Positions 11,724 to 19,112 of a DNA stretch of 27,516 bases are shown piece by piece. A program made the translations under genes and the position numbers. Source of the DNA: a virus; IMG/VR virus record IMGVR_UViG_3300023179_000424, positions 1-27,516 of that record; one strand, given 5' to 3'. The notes beneath the pieces were generated by a model. It did no database searches and was not told the DNA's origin. It saw only the letters and a program-made list of their open reading frames with translations. Numbering within the stretch: position 1 is the stretch's first letter; each line of letters begins with the position of its first letter.

Positions 11724-12430
11724 GGTGTTTTTGTAGGGGCTGGTTTCACACCAGCCTTTACTTTATCTGAAGGCTCGTAGTAAGGTGGTTCGCATTTTTG
11801 CCATATTTCTTGATGATGTCCTCCACCACCAGTCTCCGGGTTATGAGCATGAAGAAAATAGTGCTGTAGCTCGTGACGATAGATCATGGCTGCGTCAACG
11901 TTTTCAATGATAAAAACGGTTCTTGTTTCTGGCTGATAAACTCCAACCACAGCACCTACTTGTATTCCCATAGGAGTAGCTTCAAAAATAGGAATAAAAT
12001 TAAACCCTATTTGAGGTTTAGTGTAAACATCTACAGTTTTGGCCTTTACAATAAAACATCTGGGCAGATGCACAACCGTTTCGTCAACTATTGGTGACTT
12101 AGGCCACACGTTTTGATTTACACATTGTAATGCTGTATTAAATTCTTTTTGTTCGTCAAAATGAAGACCGCATGGCTCAAGATCATTCCATGACGCATGA
12201 GGAAATAATTCATGAATCATATACTGGGACTGAGGATCGTTTCCTTGTCCCGGAACACCTTCACCTCTAATTAAATCTATTTGAGGTTGATATATCACAC
12301 TTAAAACAAAGGTGCTGGCTAAAGTAAATGCCACTAGATGATATGTGGAAAAAACAATTCTTTTTCCAACGTTTAATCCCGTTTTTAGTAATTTTGCGAC
12401 TTTTTTTAGTTTCTTATTATTGGTTTTCAC
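11714..12430 (-). CDS. Membrane-anchored HELQH zinc metalloprotease-like protein
   Basis: 238 aa with a GTG start and RBS GAGG. A basic N-terminus (residues 1-25) leads into one transmembrane helix at about 30-48 (LVAFTLASTFVLSVIY), which would place the rest in the periplasm. MIYRHELQHYFLHAHNPETG holds the HExxH zinc site at 186-190 (HELQH); H194, H196 or H205/H206 in the following Gly-rich loop could be the third ligand. Four Cys in the exported part (87, 103, 125, 213) could form disulfides. The family was not identified beyond the motif. A periplasmic protease from a phage could act in lysis, exclusion or modification of host surface proteins. The C-terminus is a Pro/Lys-rich tail ending inside the terminator. 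Confidence 0.75.
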   Translation of the reverse strand: MKTNNKKLKKVAKLLKTGLNVGKRIVFSTYHLVAFTLASTFVLSVIYQPQIDLIRGEGVPGQGNDPQSQYMIHELFPHASWNDLEPCGLHFDEQKEFNTALQCVNQNVWPKSPIVDETVVHLPRCFIVKAKTVDVYTKPQIGFNFIPIFEATPMGIQVGAVVGVYQPETRTVFIIENVDAAMIYRHELQHYFLHAHNPETGGGGHHQEIWQKCEPPYYEPSDKVKAGVKPAPTKTPSK

Positions 12431-12442
12431 TCAAATCCTCGT

Positions 12443-12462
12443 GTCTAAATCTTTATTTAGAC
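12443..12462 (-). promoter_or_regulatory. Leader hairpin before the metalloprotease gene
   Basis: Perfect 8-bp stem GTCTAAAT/ATTTAGAC with a 4-nt loop, ending 5 bases before the GAGG Shine-Dalgarno of the GTG-started gene. There is no T-tract on the minus strand, so it is not a terminator; it may stabilise the 5' end after processing or affect initiation. Confidence 0.45.
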
Positions 12463-12485
12463 GTTCAAGGATCTTTATTTCCAAA

Positions 12486-12746
12486 CTAATCTTCCAGATC
12501 TTCTGGTTTTATAGGTATAATAGCAATTTTGGCTTTCTTTTGCTTATCTTTGTAGATTTGTGGTAGTGAATCTTTTATGGTTTTAGCCAACAGTTGATTG
12601 ATCTTGTCGATGAGTTCGTTTGTCTCTTCTTCAATTTGCTCGTTGGGCTTATTTGTGTCGAAGGTCAGAACAACTTCATACACCTTCACCATCGCTCTTA
12701 GCGGTGGAGGTGTTTGTGTTTTTTGCTGACTCTTTTTTACCGCCAT
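12486..12746 (-). CDS. Hypothetical small charged protein
   Basis: 86 aa from the first ATG. It overlaps the upstream gene by 71 bases, which is long for this compact genome; an internal ATG at 12692 (MVKVYEVVLTF) would shorten it to 68 aa and the overlap to 17 bases, and may be the real start. The core alternates strand-like (VYEVVLTFDT, AKIAIIPI) and helical (EQIEEETNELIDKINQLLAKTI) segments with an acidic end. No recognised family. It is coupled to the conserved protein upstream of it. Confidence 0.65.
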   Translation of the reverse strand: MAVKKSQQKTQTPPPLRAMVKVYEVVLTFDTNKPNEQIEEETNELIDKINQLLAKTIKDSLPQIYKDKQKKAKIAIIPIKPEDLED

Positions 12747-13179
12747 GTTTTGTATTCTCGCTACGAATTAGACCAGGAAAAACCTCATCTATTAATTTCT
12801 TAGTTAATCCTAAATCAAGTTTTCTGTCCTTAGCATTTAACAAAATCTCAGCTTCTTTTGAATCTAATTTTTCCAAAAGACTAATAAAAATACTCTCTCT
12901 TTTAGTCTGCGTCAATGAAGGAGCAAGCTCTTTAGTAAAAACATACCAGCCCTTTGCACTGGCTTTTAGTGTTGTGTCACCAAAACCCACGGGTGAGGTA
13001 GATTTATTAAACGGTGGAACTCCTTCAGGCAAAGCAAGTTTAAGAGAAGCATCAAAATTCATTCGCAGAAGCCCTCTTAGAGCTCCACAATCATTTGCTT
13101 TCAAGATATCCAATCTTTCCGACTTGGTTCTTGCTTTTTCAAGTTTATCCACAATTTCTGCTATGCTCAATCCACTCAT
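12676..13179 (-). CDS. Conserved T4-type phage protein (resembles DUF6433)
   Basis: 167 aa, RBS GAGGAA. The sequence LDILKANDCGALRGLLRMNFD, then ALPEGVPPFNKS and SIFISLLEKLDSKEAEILLNAKD, is a pattern I recall from a conserved T4-type phage family labelled DUF6433; this is from memory and should be checked. Mostly helical, with a basic Ser/Thr/Lys-rich, probably disordered tail (KHGGKKESAKNTNTS). The segment DSKEAEILLNAKDRKLDLGLT looks like a small interaction module. It lies next to RNase H in the replication region. Function unknown. Confidence 0.8.
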   Translation of the reverse strand: MSGLSIAEIVDKLEKARTKSERLDILKANDCGALRGLLRMNFDASLKLALPEGVPPFNKSTSPVGFGDTTLKASAKGWYVFTKELAPSLTQTKRESIFISLLEKLDSKEAEILLNAKDRKLDLGLTKKLIDEVFPGLIRSENTKHGGKKESAKNTNTSTAKSDGEGV

Positions 13180-13188
13180 AGTTATTCC

Positions 13189-14076
13189 TCAAAACTCTGA
13201 AATACTTTCCAACAAGTATTTCAATTTATTCTCTACAAAATAATTTAGTAAATTTCGCTTGTCTCCTGTTGGACCTTTTTGATAACATTCTATAATTTTT
13301 GATTGAATGTGTTCAGGTGTATTATCCAAATTGATTAATAACTCATTACGCTTAAAGTTTCTTAGCATAATATCATCACAGAACTTCTCTGGATCTACAG
13401 CAGACAACCACAAATCTAGCTTATCTTTTCTAATAGGCTTTTGTCGATCACCTTCTGTTACAAACACGGCGTCATTAGATAAAAAATTAGGAATACCATC
13501 ACCAGAATCACCAGTCAAAATGTGCTCTAGCAAAGTTCTATGTGGATCATCGGTAGTTAAAAACTTCTTTTGCATAGGAGAAAACTGCTTTACGTTAGAG
13601 TATTTCTGCAACTGAACAAAGTCTTTATCACCAGATAGTATCAAAACATCTTGAGGAGAAGGATCTAATGAATTTGATAACAACTCATGTGTCTGAGAGT
13701 ATTTGACCATGGTGGCTATGATATCGTCAGCCTCAGCACCTTCTACTTGAATGACTTGATAAGGAAACTTATCTCTAATCTCATCTCGAATCTTATTGAG
13801 AGTATTAAAAATTAAATTCCAGTCAAACTTAGATGCATCACGCATCTTCTTTCTGTTGGCTTTGTAGTAAGGAAATACTTCTTTTCTCCAGTATTTCTTG
13901 TCATCAGCACAAAACACCATTTTACCATATTTGTCACCGAATTTCTTCTTGTAAGAAAGAATCGATGATAATACCATGTGTCTAATTAAATTCTCCGATA
14001 ACTCAGCATTTGGGTTTGAGCTAATCTGAGACATCAGATTTGAGATAAGAGTTTGGTTAAAATCAATTAATATCAT
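13189..14076 (-). CDS. rnh: T4-type RNase H (5'-3' exonuclease, FEN family)
   Basis: 295 aa (T4 RNase H: 305 aa), which removes RNA primers and 5' flaps from lagging-strand fragments. The metal-binding acidic residues of the FEN/PIN-like fold are visible: D5 in MILIDFN, the VFCADDKKYWRKEVFPYYK block (arch region, with KANRKK), EGAEADDIIA, ILSGDKDFVQL, and GDSGDGIPN in the helix-hairpin-helix region. The C-terminus is helical and Lys-rich. T4 RNase H works with gp32 and the clamp; gp32 is encoded in this window. The ATG has no Shine-Dalgarno; a sigma70-like promoter ends exactly six bases upstream, so a leaderless mRNA is likely. Confidence 0.93.
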   Translation of the reverse strand: MILIDFNQTLISNLMSQISSNPNAELSENLIRHMVLSSILSYKKKFGDKYGKMVFCADDKKYWRKEVFPYYKANRKKMRDASKFDWNLIFNTLNKIRDEIRDKFPYQVIQVEGAEADDIIATMVKYSQTHELLSNSLDPSPQDVLILSGDKDFVQLQKYSNVKQFSPMQKKFLTTDDPHRTLLEHILTGDSGDGIPNFLSNDAVFVTEGDRQKPIRKDKLDLWLSAVDPEKFCDDIMLRNFKRNELLINLDNTPEHIQSKIIECYQKGPTGDKRNLLNYFVENKLKYLLESISEF

Positions 14077-14082
14077 TCTATT

Positions 14083-14111
14083 ACTATAACACGAATAAAG
14101 ATCAAAGACAA
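14083..14111 (-). promoter_or_regulatory. Sigma70-like promoter of RNase H gene
   Basis: Minus strand TTGTCT (14111-14106), 17-base spacer, TATAGT (14088-14083), then six bases and the ATG at 14076. The spacing would place the first transcribed base at or next to the A of ATG. Confidence 0.65.
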
Positions 14112-14115
14112 GCTA

Positions 14116-14370
14116 TTAGTGCTTTTCTGGACCATATTTTATGGCTTTATACTCTTTGTAAGAATCTTCGGCAATTTCTATTCTAAACATTTCTGGACAA
14201 TATTCATCCAAAGTATAATAAATTCCAGACTCAAATCCATGACAGTATATTTCCTTTTCTGTTTGTTCTTTTATATCGATCACACGTCTCATCGCCGTCA
14301 AAAATCCAACACCAACCCCAAGTAGAAAATTAAAAAATAGAACCAAAACAAATACAAAATATCCAATCAT
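14116..14370 (-). CDS. Small single-span membrane protein
   Basis: 84 aa from MIGYFVFVLVLFF. The ATG overlaps the TGA of the UNG gene (ATGA) and has GGAG six bases upstream; an ATG four codons earlier lacks these and is rejected. Residues 1-25 form one strongly hydrophobic helix with a Gly-rich end (FLLGVGVGFL), followed by a soluble acidic domain with two Cys (CHGFESGIYYTLDEYCPEMF). Topology probably N-out/C-in or a cleaved signal; no family recognised. Translational coupling to ung links its dosage to that enzyme but need not mean shared function. Confidence 0.72.
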   Translation of the reverse strand: MIGYFVFVLVLFFNFLLGVGVGFLTAMRRVIDIKEQTEKEIYCHGFESGIYYTLDEYCPEMFRIEIAEDSYKEYKAIKYGPEKH

Positions 14371-15008
14371 ATAGTTCTCCAATTAATAGTGACTTTTCCT
14401 TTCGAGTTTAAAAATTGATTAGTCATAGAAAAGTGTTTGCACCCAAAAAATCCCGTGTGAGCGGAGAGAGGCGAAGGATGTGGACACTCTAATATTAAAT
14501 GCTTGCTACTATCTATCAAAGAATTTTTAGATCGAGCGTAAGAACCCCATAGCAAAAAAACTACATCGGTTAAATGCATTGAAATATCAGATATAATTTT
14601 ATTGGTAAATTTCTCCCATCCTAAATTTGCGTGAGATCCTGGACAATCTTTAGTCACAGTTAAAATGCTATTTAATAACAAGACTCCTTGTTTTGCCCAA
14701 CAGGTTAAATCTCCACAATAATTTATTACAGAAACATCTGTTTCTATTTCCTTAAAAATATTTCTCAGCGAAGGGGGGATTGTTTGATCTTTATTAACGG
14801 AAAATGCCAGTCCGTTTGCTTGACCTTCTCCATGATAGGGATCTTGCCCTATAATGACCACTCTTATATCATTAAACGACACAAGCTCTAATGCTCTAAA
14901 CATATCTTGTTTAGAAGGACACACATCTGATTTTTGTTTTATTGCGGCTGCAAGTTCCAGAAAATATGGTTTTTTTATTTCTTCTGAAAGCAAATCTTCC
15001 CAAGTCAT
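14367..15008 (-). CDS. ung: Uracil-DNA glycosylase, family 1
   Basis: 213 aa, close to bacterial Ung (about 225 aa). Motif A is GQDPYHG with catalytic D56 (water activation); AFSVNKD and the PPSLRNIFKE block follow; LLLNSILTV holds the uracil-contacting Asn; HPSPLSAHTGFFG carries catalytic H177 and the minor-groove loop. It removes uracil from DNA. This speaks against uracil-substituted DNA in this phage and for repair of deaminated cytosine. The ATG overlaps the end of a 39-aa membrane peptide (AATGA), and the stop overlaps the next gene. Family call certain. Confidence 0.95.
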   Translation of the reverse strand: MTWEDLLSEEIKKPYFLELAAAIKQKSDVCPSKQDMFRALELVSFNDIRVVIIGQDPYHGEGQANGLAFSVNKDQTIPPSLRNIFKEIETDVSVINYCGDLTCWAKQGVLLLNSILTVTKDCPGSHANLGWEKFTNKIISDISMHLTDVVFLLWGSYARSKNSLIDSSKHLILECPHPSPLSAHTGFFGCKHFSMTNQFLNSKGKVTINWRTI

Positions 15009-15124
15009 TTTCGGCTTCGCACCTTTTTCATATCATTTATGGCCTTTTCGTAGCCCACAACTACTCCAAAGGAAAATATCATAATAGTGTAAAGAACAAA
15101 TAAAAATATCAAAAAAAATTTCAT
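15005..15124 (-). CDS. 39-aa membrane peptide upstream of ung
   Basis: A 39-codon frame: MKFFLIFLFVLYTIMIFSFG, then VVVGYEKAINDMKKVRSRK. One hydrophobic helix covers residues 2-24, followed by a basic tail, the form of phage inner-membrane micro-proteins. The TGA overlaps the ung ATG, and the start follows the preceding stop by four bases, filling an otherwise unexplained 120-base gap. RBS is weak. The coupling is the main support; function unknown. Confidence 0.58.
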   Translation of the reverse strand: MKFFLIFLFVLYTIMIFSFGVVVGYEKAINDMKKVRSRK

Positions 15125-15128
15125 ATCA

Positions 15129-15359
15129 TTATTGTTTATTTTTTAAATCTAGCTGCTCAGTTACCTTATTGACAACTTCTACAATTTTTAAATCCTTGAT
15201 AGATTGTCCTTTAAAAGACAATAATTGATCCACTTTAATAATAGCATCAATTATTACGATTAGCTGATCTCTAAACGCTATTTGATGTTCTATTTTTGCC
15301 GACAATCTGCCTAACATAAAGGCAAAAAACGTACAAACTGCTGTTATTATAATACTCAT
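15129..15359 (-). CDS. Small membrane-anchored helical protein
   Basis: 76 aa. Residues 1-20 (MSIIITAVCTFFAFMLGRLSA) are an N-terminal membrane anchor; the rest is amphipathic helix (IEHQIAFRDQLIVIIDAIIKVDQLL, then KIVEVVNKVTEQLDLKNK). Looks like a short coiled-coil protein bound to the inner membrane. The ATG overlaps the previous stop by four bases. No known family; a partner in the adjacent small genes is possible. Confidence 0.7.
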   Translation of the reverse strand: MSIIITAVCTFFAFMLGRLSAKIEHQIAFRDQLIVIIDAIIKVDQLLSFKGQSIKDLKIVEVVNKVTEQLDLKNKQ

Positions 15360-15673
15360 ATCCTAGTCCAATTAAAAAATTTAGTCCAAAATCGCTCATT
15401 TAACTTAACGTTCTCTCTAAACCACAAAAGTATCTTAATAGCACTGTTGATTCTATCTATTTGTTGAATAAAATATACTTTCTGATCTGATGTTAATGGC
15501 ATCTTTAAACTTTCCATATACATTAAATCCATTTTATTCATGTTGAGCGTGTCTATTAAAAAATCCAACTGGATAATTAAATTGCTTTTTCTGTGTATGA
15601 AGTCGCTAGACTTGGATTTTTTACGTCTAAAAACAGAAAATAACAATTTCAAAACATCATTAATTTTCTTCAT
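15356..15673 (-). CDS. Hypothetical basic helical protein
   Basis: 105 aa from MKKINDVLKLLFSVFRRKK. I use this ATG, which overlaps the ExoI-like stop by 14 bases; a start 14 codons earlier would give a 56-base overlap. An amphipathic N-terminal helix followed by RRKKSKSS suggests peripheral membrane binding. Next come helices with many Leu/Ile (LIIQLDFLIDTLNMNKMDLMYM) and an aromatic C-terminus (WFRENVKLNERFWTKFFNW). No recognised domain. Coupled on both sides. Confidence 0.65.
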   Translation of the reverse strand: MKKINDVLKLLFSVFRRKKSKSSDFIHRKSNLIIQLDFLIDTLNMNKMDLMYMESLKMPLTSDQKVYFIQQIDRINSAIKILLWFRENVKLNERFWTKFFNWTRI

Positions 15674-17030
15674 TTGATTTAACTCGGTTGATTGTTGATA
15701 GCTCTGATCCAGCAAGACTGGTTATTATGCTGCTGTCATAAAACTTTCGTAGCTGATTCATTAGGTGAATATTTTCTGGCTTTTTGCTCAATTCTTCTAT
15801 CTGAAATAACAACTCATTATAGGTTGTATGAAAACTTTCGCTATACACACCTTCTTGATATTTTGCATCAAAATTTTCTTTATCAATCTTTAATTTTCCA
15901 CCATATCTGTATTTGGCATATTCTTTAATTTGATTTTCTACTTGGTCTACATCAGCATTATTCATTAAAAATCTAAGATAAAGCTGACTAGCAAACTTGC
16001 TCTTGGTTTCTTTAATCAAAAACAAGTCTTTTCTCCAAATAGCATCATATAGCGATGTTATATGTCCTATAGGCATCATGTAAACAAACTGCTCGATGTC
16101 ACAGTTTTTGTCTGGCCAAAAATTTTCTATTTTGATATCAGATAAGACAGATCTTGCTTTGTCTGCTCTCTTTTTGTAATCATCTCCTCTTAAAACCTTT
16201 TCAACAAAAAGTGGAGAAGTGTTCTTATTATACCAAGATACTGCCTTTTTACCTAAACCTTCTTCAAACTTTTTTAGATTTATCCAAAGAGCTTGCGTTT
16301 TGTTTTGCTCTAACAGAGCCATGTAACAATATTCATCCGAAATTTTCTGATTATTTTGATCTACAAAAGGAAAAACTTTTACTACATCAAAATTATTTTT
16401 GTGAATCTCGTATGAGCTATATGTTCTTACATCAATTCCATAGTTTTTATGTATATGTTCCGCTAATTTAATTGTTAGTAAAACATCTGATAGAGATTCA
16501 TGATCTTGTGTGACATTTTTGTCCATTATTCCTAGCGACTTGGCCACAGATTCTAATTTAAAACTGGGTTTTCCGTTTTGTTTCTTCTCTAGCTTTTCGT
16601 AGAAGTCTGGTCTGTCGCAAGCCAATCTCTTTACAACGTGCAGAACATCACCGTATTTTATAGATCCACCAAAATATGGATTAAGACCGTTTCTAATCAT
16701 GCTTGTGCGTAGATATGGCACATCAAAATTATTTGAGTTGTATCCTACTATTCGTGTTTCATTCCACTCCACAATATCTTGGAGATACTTTTGAATTTTA
16801 GCCATAGCGATGTGTTCAGCATCACGAGCTTCGCTACAGTGAGCAAGAATATCGGTTTTAGATGCAATTATGGCATACGGAGAAGGTAGCTGAAGTCTGG
16901 AGATTTTAATCTTGTCTCGTAAACACGATTTAATCGTCCAGTTATCATCAATCTCTACAAAGGCGTAGTTTAATATTTGTCCCACAGAGTTTAAGTCCGT
17001 GGTTTCTAAGTCAAAAAATATAGTTGTCAT
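15660..17030 (-). CDS. Exonuclease I-like 3'-5' ssDNA exonuclease (DEDDh)
   Basis: 456 aa, near the length of E. coli ExoI/SbcB (475 aa). The DEDDh catalytic set is visible: D7 and E9 in FFDLETTD, D103 in YNSNNFDVPYLR, H177 and D182 in TQDHESLSDVLLTIKLA. LPSPYAI and GGSIKYGDVLHVVKRL match the ExoI layout, and the C-terminal two-thirds keeps an ExoI-type organisation with a WINLKKFEEGLGKKAVSW segment rather than a polymerase. ExoI digests ssDNA 3'-5' in recombination and mismatch repair. T4 itself lacks a stand-alone ExoI. Starts one base after the upstream stop with no clear RBS, so it is coupled. Confidence 0.9.
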   Translation of the reverse strand: MTTIFFDLETTDLNSVGQILNYAFVEIDDNWTIKSCLRDKIKISRLQLPSPYAIIASKTDILAHCSEARDAEHIAMAKIQKYLQDIVEWNETRIVGYNSNNFDVPYLRTSMIRNGLNPYFGGSIKYGDVLHVVKRLACDRPDFYEKLEKKQNGKPSFKLESVAKSLGIMDKNVTQDHESLSDVLLTIKLAEHIHKNYGIDVRTYSSYEIHKNNFDVVKVFPFVDQNNQKISDEYCYMALLEQNKTQALWINLKKFEEGLGKKAVSWYNKNTSPLFVEKVLRGDDYKKRADKARSVLSDIKIENFWPDKNCDIEQFVYMMPIGHITSLYDAIWRKDLFLIKETKSKFASQLYLRFLMNNADVDQVENQIKEYAKYRYGGKLKIDKENFDAKYQEGVYSESFHTTYNELLFQIEELSKKPENIHLMNQLRKFYDSSIITSLAGSELSTINRVKSNEEN

Positions 17031-17031
17031 A

Positions 17032-18183
17032 CTAAATTGCTTTTAATAGTATAGTATCTCTATTAATTCTTCCAGTCAATTTTTTATCCTTTGCTCTTAT
17101 ACCAGGAAGTATTTTGCGAAGAGCTACTTTTCCGGCTTCTAATACTTTGGGTATAACATCTTCGGGCTTTCTCAGCTTCTTGGCAATAGATTCGGCTGCA
17201 TCAAAATTTAATATAGTAGAACCCTTCACAGAAAATCCATGTACATTGTTACATACATAAACACCTAAGGTTCTATATTTGGTGTTATATACCCAAAGTT
17301 GTGTTGCACCACATATCTGAGTTGGTGGAATACTCTTGAGATTTTCATGCTCTCTCAAAAAGTTTAATCTGGCAACCTGCTTGATTGCAGGCTTTGGTTT
17401 CTTAGCTCTAGGTGCTCGATTGTTTATCGATATTTGTTTTGCAATATCACACCATCTAGCAGTATCAGAAACTATTTGTTCTACAAACTGAGCATAATCT
17501 TTCAGTTGCTTCTTTGATAAGAATGAATATCCTTCTTTTAGTTGCTCACACTCACCAGAAATGGCTTCTTGAAGTTCTGGAAGAACATGATCTGAAAAAT
17601 ATTTACCAATGTTACTGGCTTGTGTGTGCTTTATGTTTTTTGTTTTTAACCACTCGTAAACATCAAAAGTCTTTTTGCATTTACTTACCAAAAACTCGTC
17701 TATCTTTTCGTCAATTTCGCCTAAATATTCTCTTAATTGATTTTGCAGATGATCTTGAACGCTGGGCTTATTAGTAGTCACCGAAGTTGGACTGGTTTGA
17801 TCCGAAACATTTTTGGCAAAAAAATCTACAATATTATTTTTTGTTTGTTCAATGTGTTTATCATACTTTGACGGAACGATTGTGCCATTTATAGATTTAA
17901 TTCTACACAACCAACCTATGGTGTTAGTAAATGGGATATCATCATCTTTAGCTATTCTGTTTAGCAAATCGGGCTGTTCGCCTTCAACTCGCAAAAACTC
18001 CACAAAATATTTTCTGGCATCTTCTGATGTTTTGTTGTAGTTATACCAAGTTAGCATTTGAGCCAACTGTCCGTCATCAGCATCTATTTTCCATCTTGGC
18101 TCATTATCACCTATTTTTGACAAGCGAGATCGTGCTGTGGTTTGTTTCATATCAATCCAAAAAGAATGTGAGTTGTCTATCAC
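17032..18183 (-). CDS. Conserved phage protein of unknown function
   Basis: 383 aa from a GTG; an ATG 11 codons in (MKQTTARSRL) with a weak GGA upstream is a real alternative. The N-terminal third contains WKIDADDGQLAQMLTWYNYN and ARKYFVEFLR; the middle is long helix (ISGECEQLKEGYSFLSKKQLKDYAQFVEQI); the C-terminal third has basic RAPRAKKPKPAIKQVARLN, TQLWVYNTKYRTLGVYVCNN, FSVKGSTILNFD and KLRKPEDVIPKVLEAGK. I recall the last block from T4-type marine phage genomes, where it is unannotated. The basic patch and its place beside the resolvase and ExoI suggest DNA-related work, but no motif proves it. Confidence 0.8.
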   Translation of the reverse strand: MIDNSHSFWIDMKQTTARSRLSKIGDNEPRWKIDADDGQLAQMLTWYNYNKTSEDARKYFVEFLRVEGEQPDLLNRIAKDDDIPFTNTIGWLCRIKSINGTIVPSKYDKHIEQTKNNIVDFFAKNVSDQTSPTSVTTNKPSVQDHLQNQLREYLGEIDEKIDEFLVSKCKKTFDVYEWLKTKNIKHTQASNIGKYFSDHVLPELQEAISGECEQLKEGYSFLSKKQLKDYAQFVEQIVSDTARWCDIAKQISINNRAPRAKKPKPAIKQVARLNFLREHENLKSIPPTQICGATQLWVYNTKYRTLGVYVCNNVHGFSVKGSTILNFDAAESIAKKLRKPEDVIPKVLEAGKVALRKILPGIRAKDKKLTGRINRDTILLKAI

Positions 18184-18307
18184 TAAGTTTACAGTAATGT
18201 TGTGCTAGAGACAACAAAAAAGTCATTTTTTTTATTTAATAAAATCAATAACTTAACTTTTTAAAAATCAATTAGGAGCGATTTTCCTGAAGGAGCTATA
18301 CTCCGAG
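18184..18307. other. Intergenic spacer with 9-base direct repeat
   Basis: 124 bases between the resolvase stop and the 383-aa gene. GAGCTATAC occurs twice three bases apart (18293-18301 and 18305-18313), the second copy overlapping the end of the resolvase gene. A weak promoter (TTGTCT, 17 bases, TAAACT) may serve the downstream gene. A 24-codon frame is present but has no support. Confidence 0.5.
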
Positions 18308-18883
18308 CTATACCCTTGCTTTTTTTTGATTGGAAGAGCTTCCAAACGTTTTGTCAAATCCATACTTGGCAACAAAATATGAGTCTATAACATCTGACAT
18401 GGGTGAGTCACCTTCATTACAGTGAATTATTGATGATATATCAAGGTGTGTTTCTGCAACAAAACTCTCGTACATTACCATCTTATTGGCATTTCCTTTT
18501 CCGGTGGCGAATTTTTTAATAGCGGGGGGAGAGATCTCGACAAATGCAATATCTTTTGTCCACAAAGTGTGCTTTAGCAAACCGGTGTTTTCTCCAATAT
18601 GAAAGACAACTCCTTTGGAGGCGTAGGCATAACCTTCAATAAAAACCTCAGCGTGAAGAGGAATCTTATCTATAGCCCAAGCAGCCAACTTTGCAAAACG
18701 TTCTTCTTGTGTTTTGTAAACAACTTGTGTGTCACCATAAAACATTTTTGTTTTCATGGTACATTTCTTTTTTTGTGTTAAAAAGAAAAATTTGCAGTTG
18801 TCTAGAGACCACTTATCGCCTAGATGAACGCATATGCTGGGACTTGACATAGAATAGTCTATGCCCACCACGCACTTAGTCAT
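18308..18883 (-). CDS. RuvC-like Holliday junction resolvase
   Basis: 191 aa with the RNase H fold of RuvC. VGIDYSMSSPSI gives the first catalytic Asp (D9) in the D-x-S/T context; VFIEGYAYASKG gives E83; VEISPPAIKKFATGKGNANK is the RuvC block resembling P-x-x-K-K-x-x-x-G-x-G-x-A; and PMSDVIDSYFVAKYG gives D164 and D167 near the end. It would cut four-way junctions from recombination and replication. T4 uses unrelated endonuclease VII (gp49), so this may be a functional replacement; gp49 is not in the window. Overlaps the upstream zinc-ribbon gene by 8 bases. Confidence 0.88.
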   Translation of the reverse strand: MTKCVVGIDYSMSSPSICVHLGDKWSLDNCKFFFLTQKKKCTMKTKMFYGDTQVVYKTQEERFAKLAAWAIDKIPLHAEVFIEGYAYASKGVVFHIGENTGLLKHTLWTKDIAFVEISPPAIKKFATGKGNANKMVMYESFVAETHLDISSIIHCNEGDSPMSDVIDSYFVAKYGFDKTFGSSSNQKKARV

Positions 18884-19112
18884 CTTCTATCTCATCTTCA
18901 TCTGTGTAATATTTGTCATCATCAAAATCGTCATAGTCATCAAAGTCTTTTAAAAATGGGCGATCATCTTCTAACTCAACGACATCTCCACAGAAAGGAC
19001 ATATTTCTGGTGTAAATTTTGATCGTTTATCTCCGGTAAGAGTGCTAGTCACTACTATTTCGATAGTTACTGCACACTCATGACACACACACGTTTGTTT
19101 CTTTTTTTTCAT
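18876..19112 (-). CDS. Zinc-ribbon protein with acidic tail
   Basis: 78 aa. MKKKKQTCVCHECAVTIEI, with ICPFCGDVVEL 30 residues on, gives a CxCxxC...CxxC set, a probable zinc ribbon. Residues 50-78 are almost all Asp, Glu and Tyr (DFDDYDDFDDDKYYTDEDE), a DNA-mimic-like tail. It sits between nrdJ and the resolvase with overlaps at both ends. Candidate roles are binding to RNA polymerase or to a nucleic-acid enzyme; not recognised as a known family. Confidence 0.75.
   Translation of the reverse strand: MKKKKQTCVCHECAVTIEIVVTSTLTGDKRSKFTPEICPFCGDVVELEDDRPFLKDFDDYDDFDDDKYYTDEDEIEDD

Noticed and set aside
12620-13243. A 207-codon plus-strand open frame opposite the DUF6433-like and 86-aa genes
   Set aside because: It lies fully antisense to two well-supported coupled genes, has no RBS and has a low-complexity Ser/Phe/Leu product typical of a shadow frame.
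18184-18307. A 24-codon minus-strand frame in the spacer
   Set aside because: No RBS, no hydrophobic or charged pattern, and it overlaps the next gene's start in another frame.
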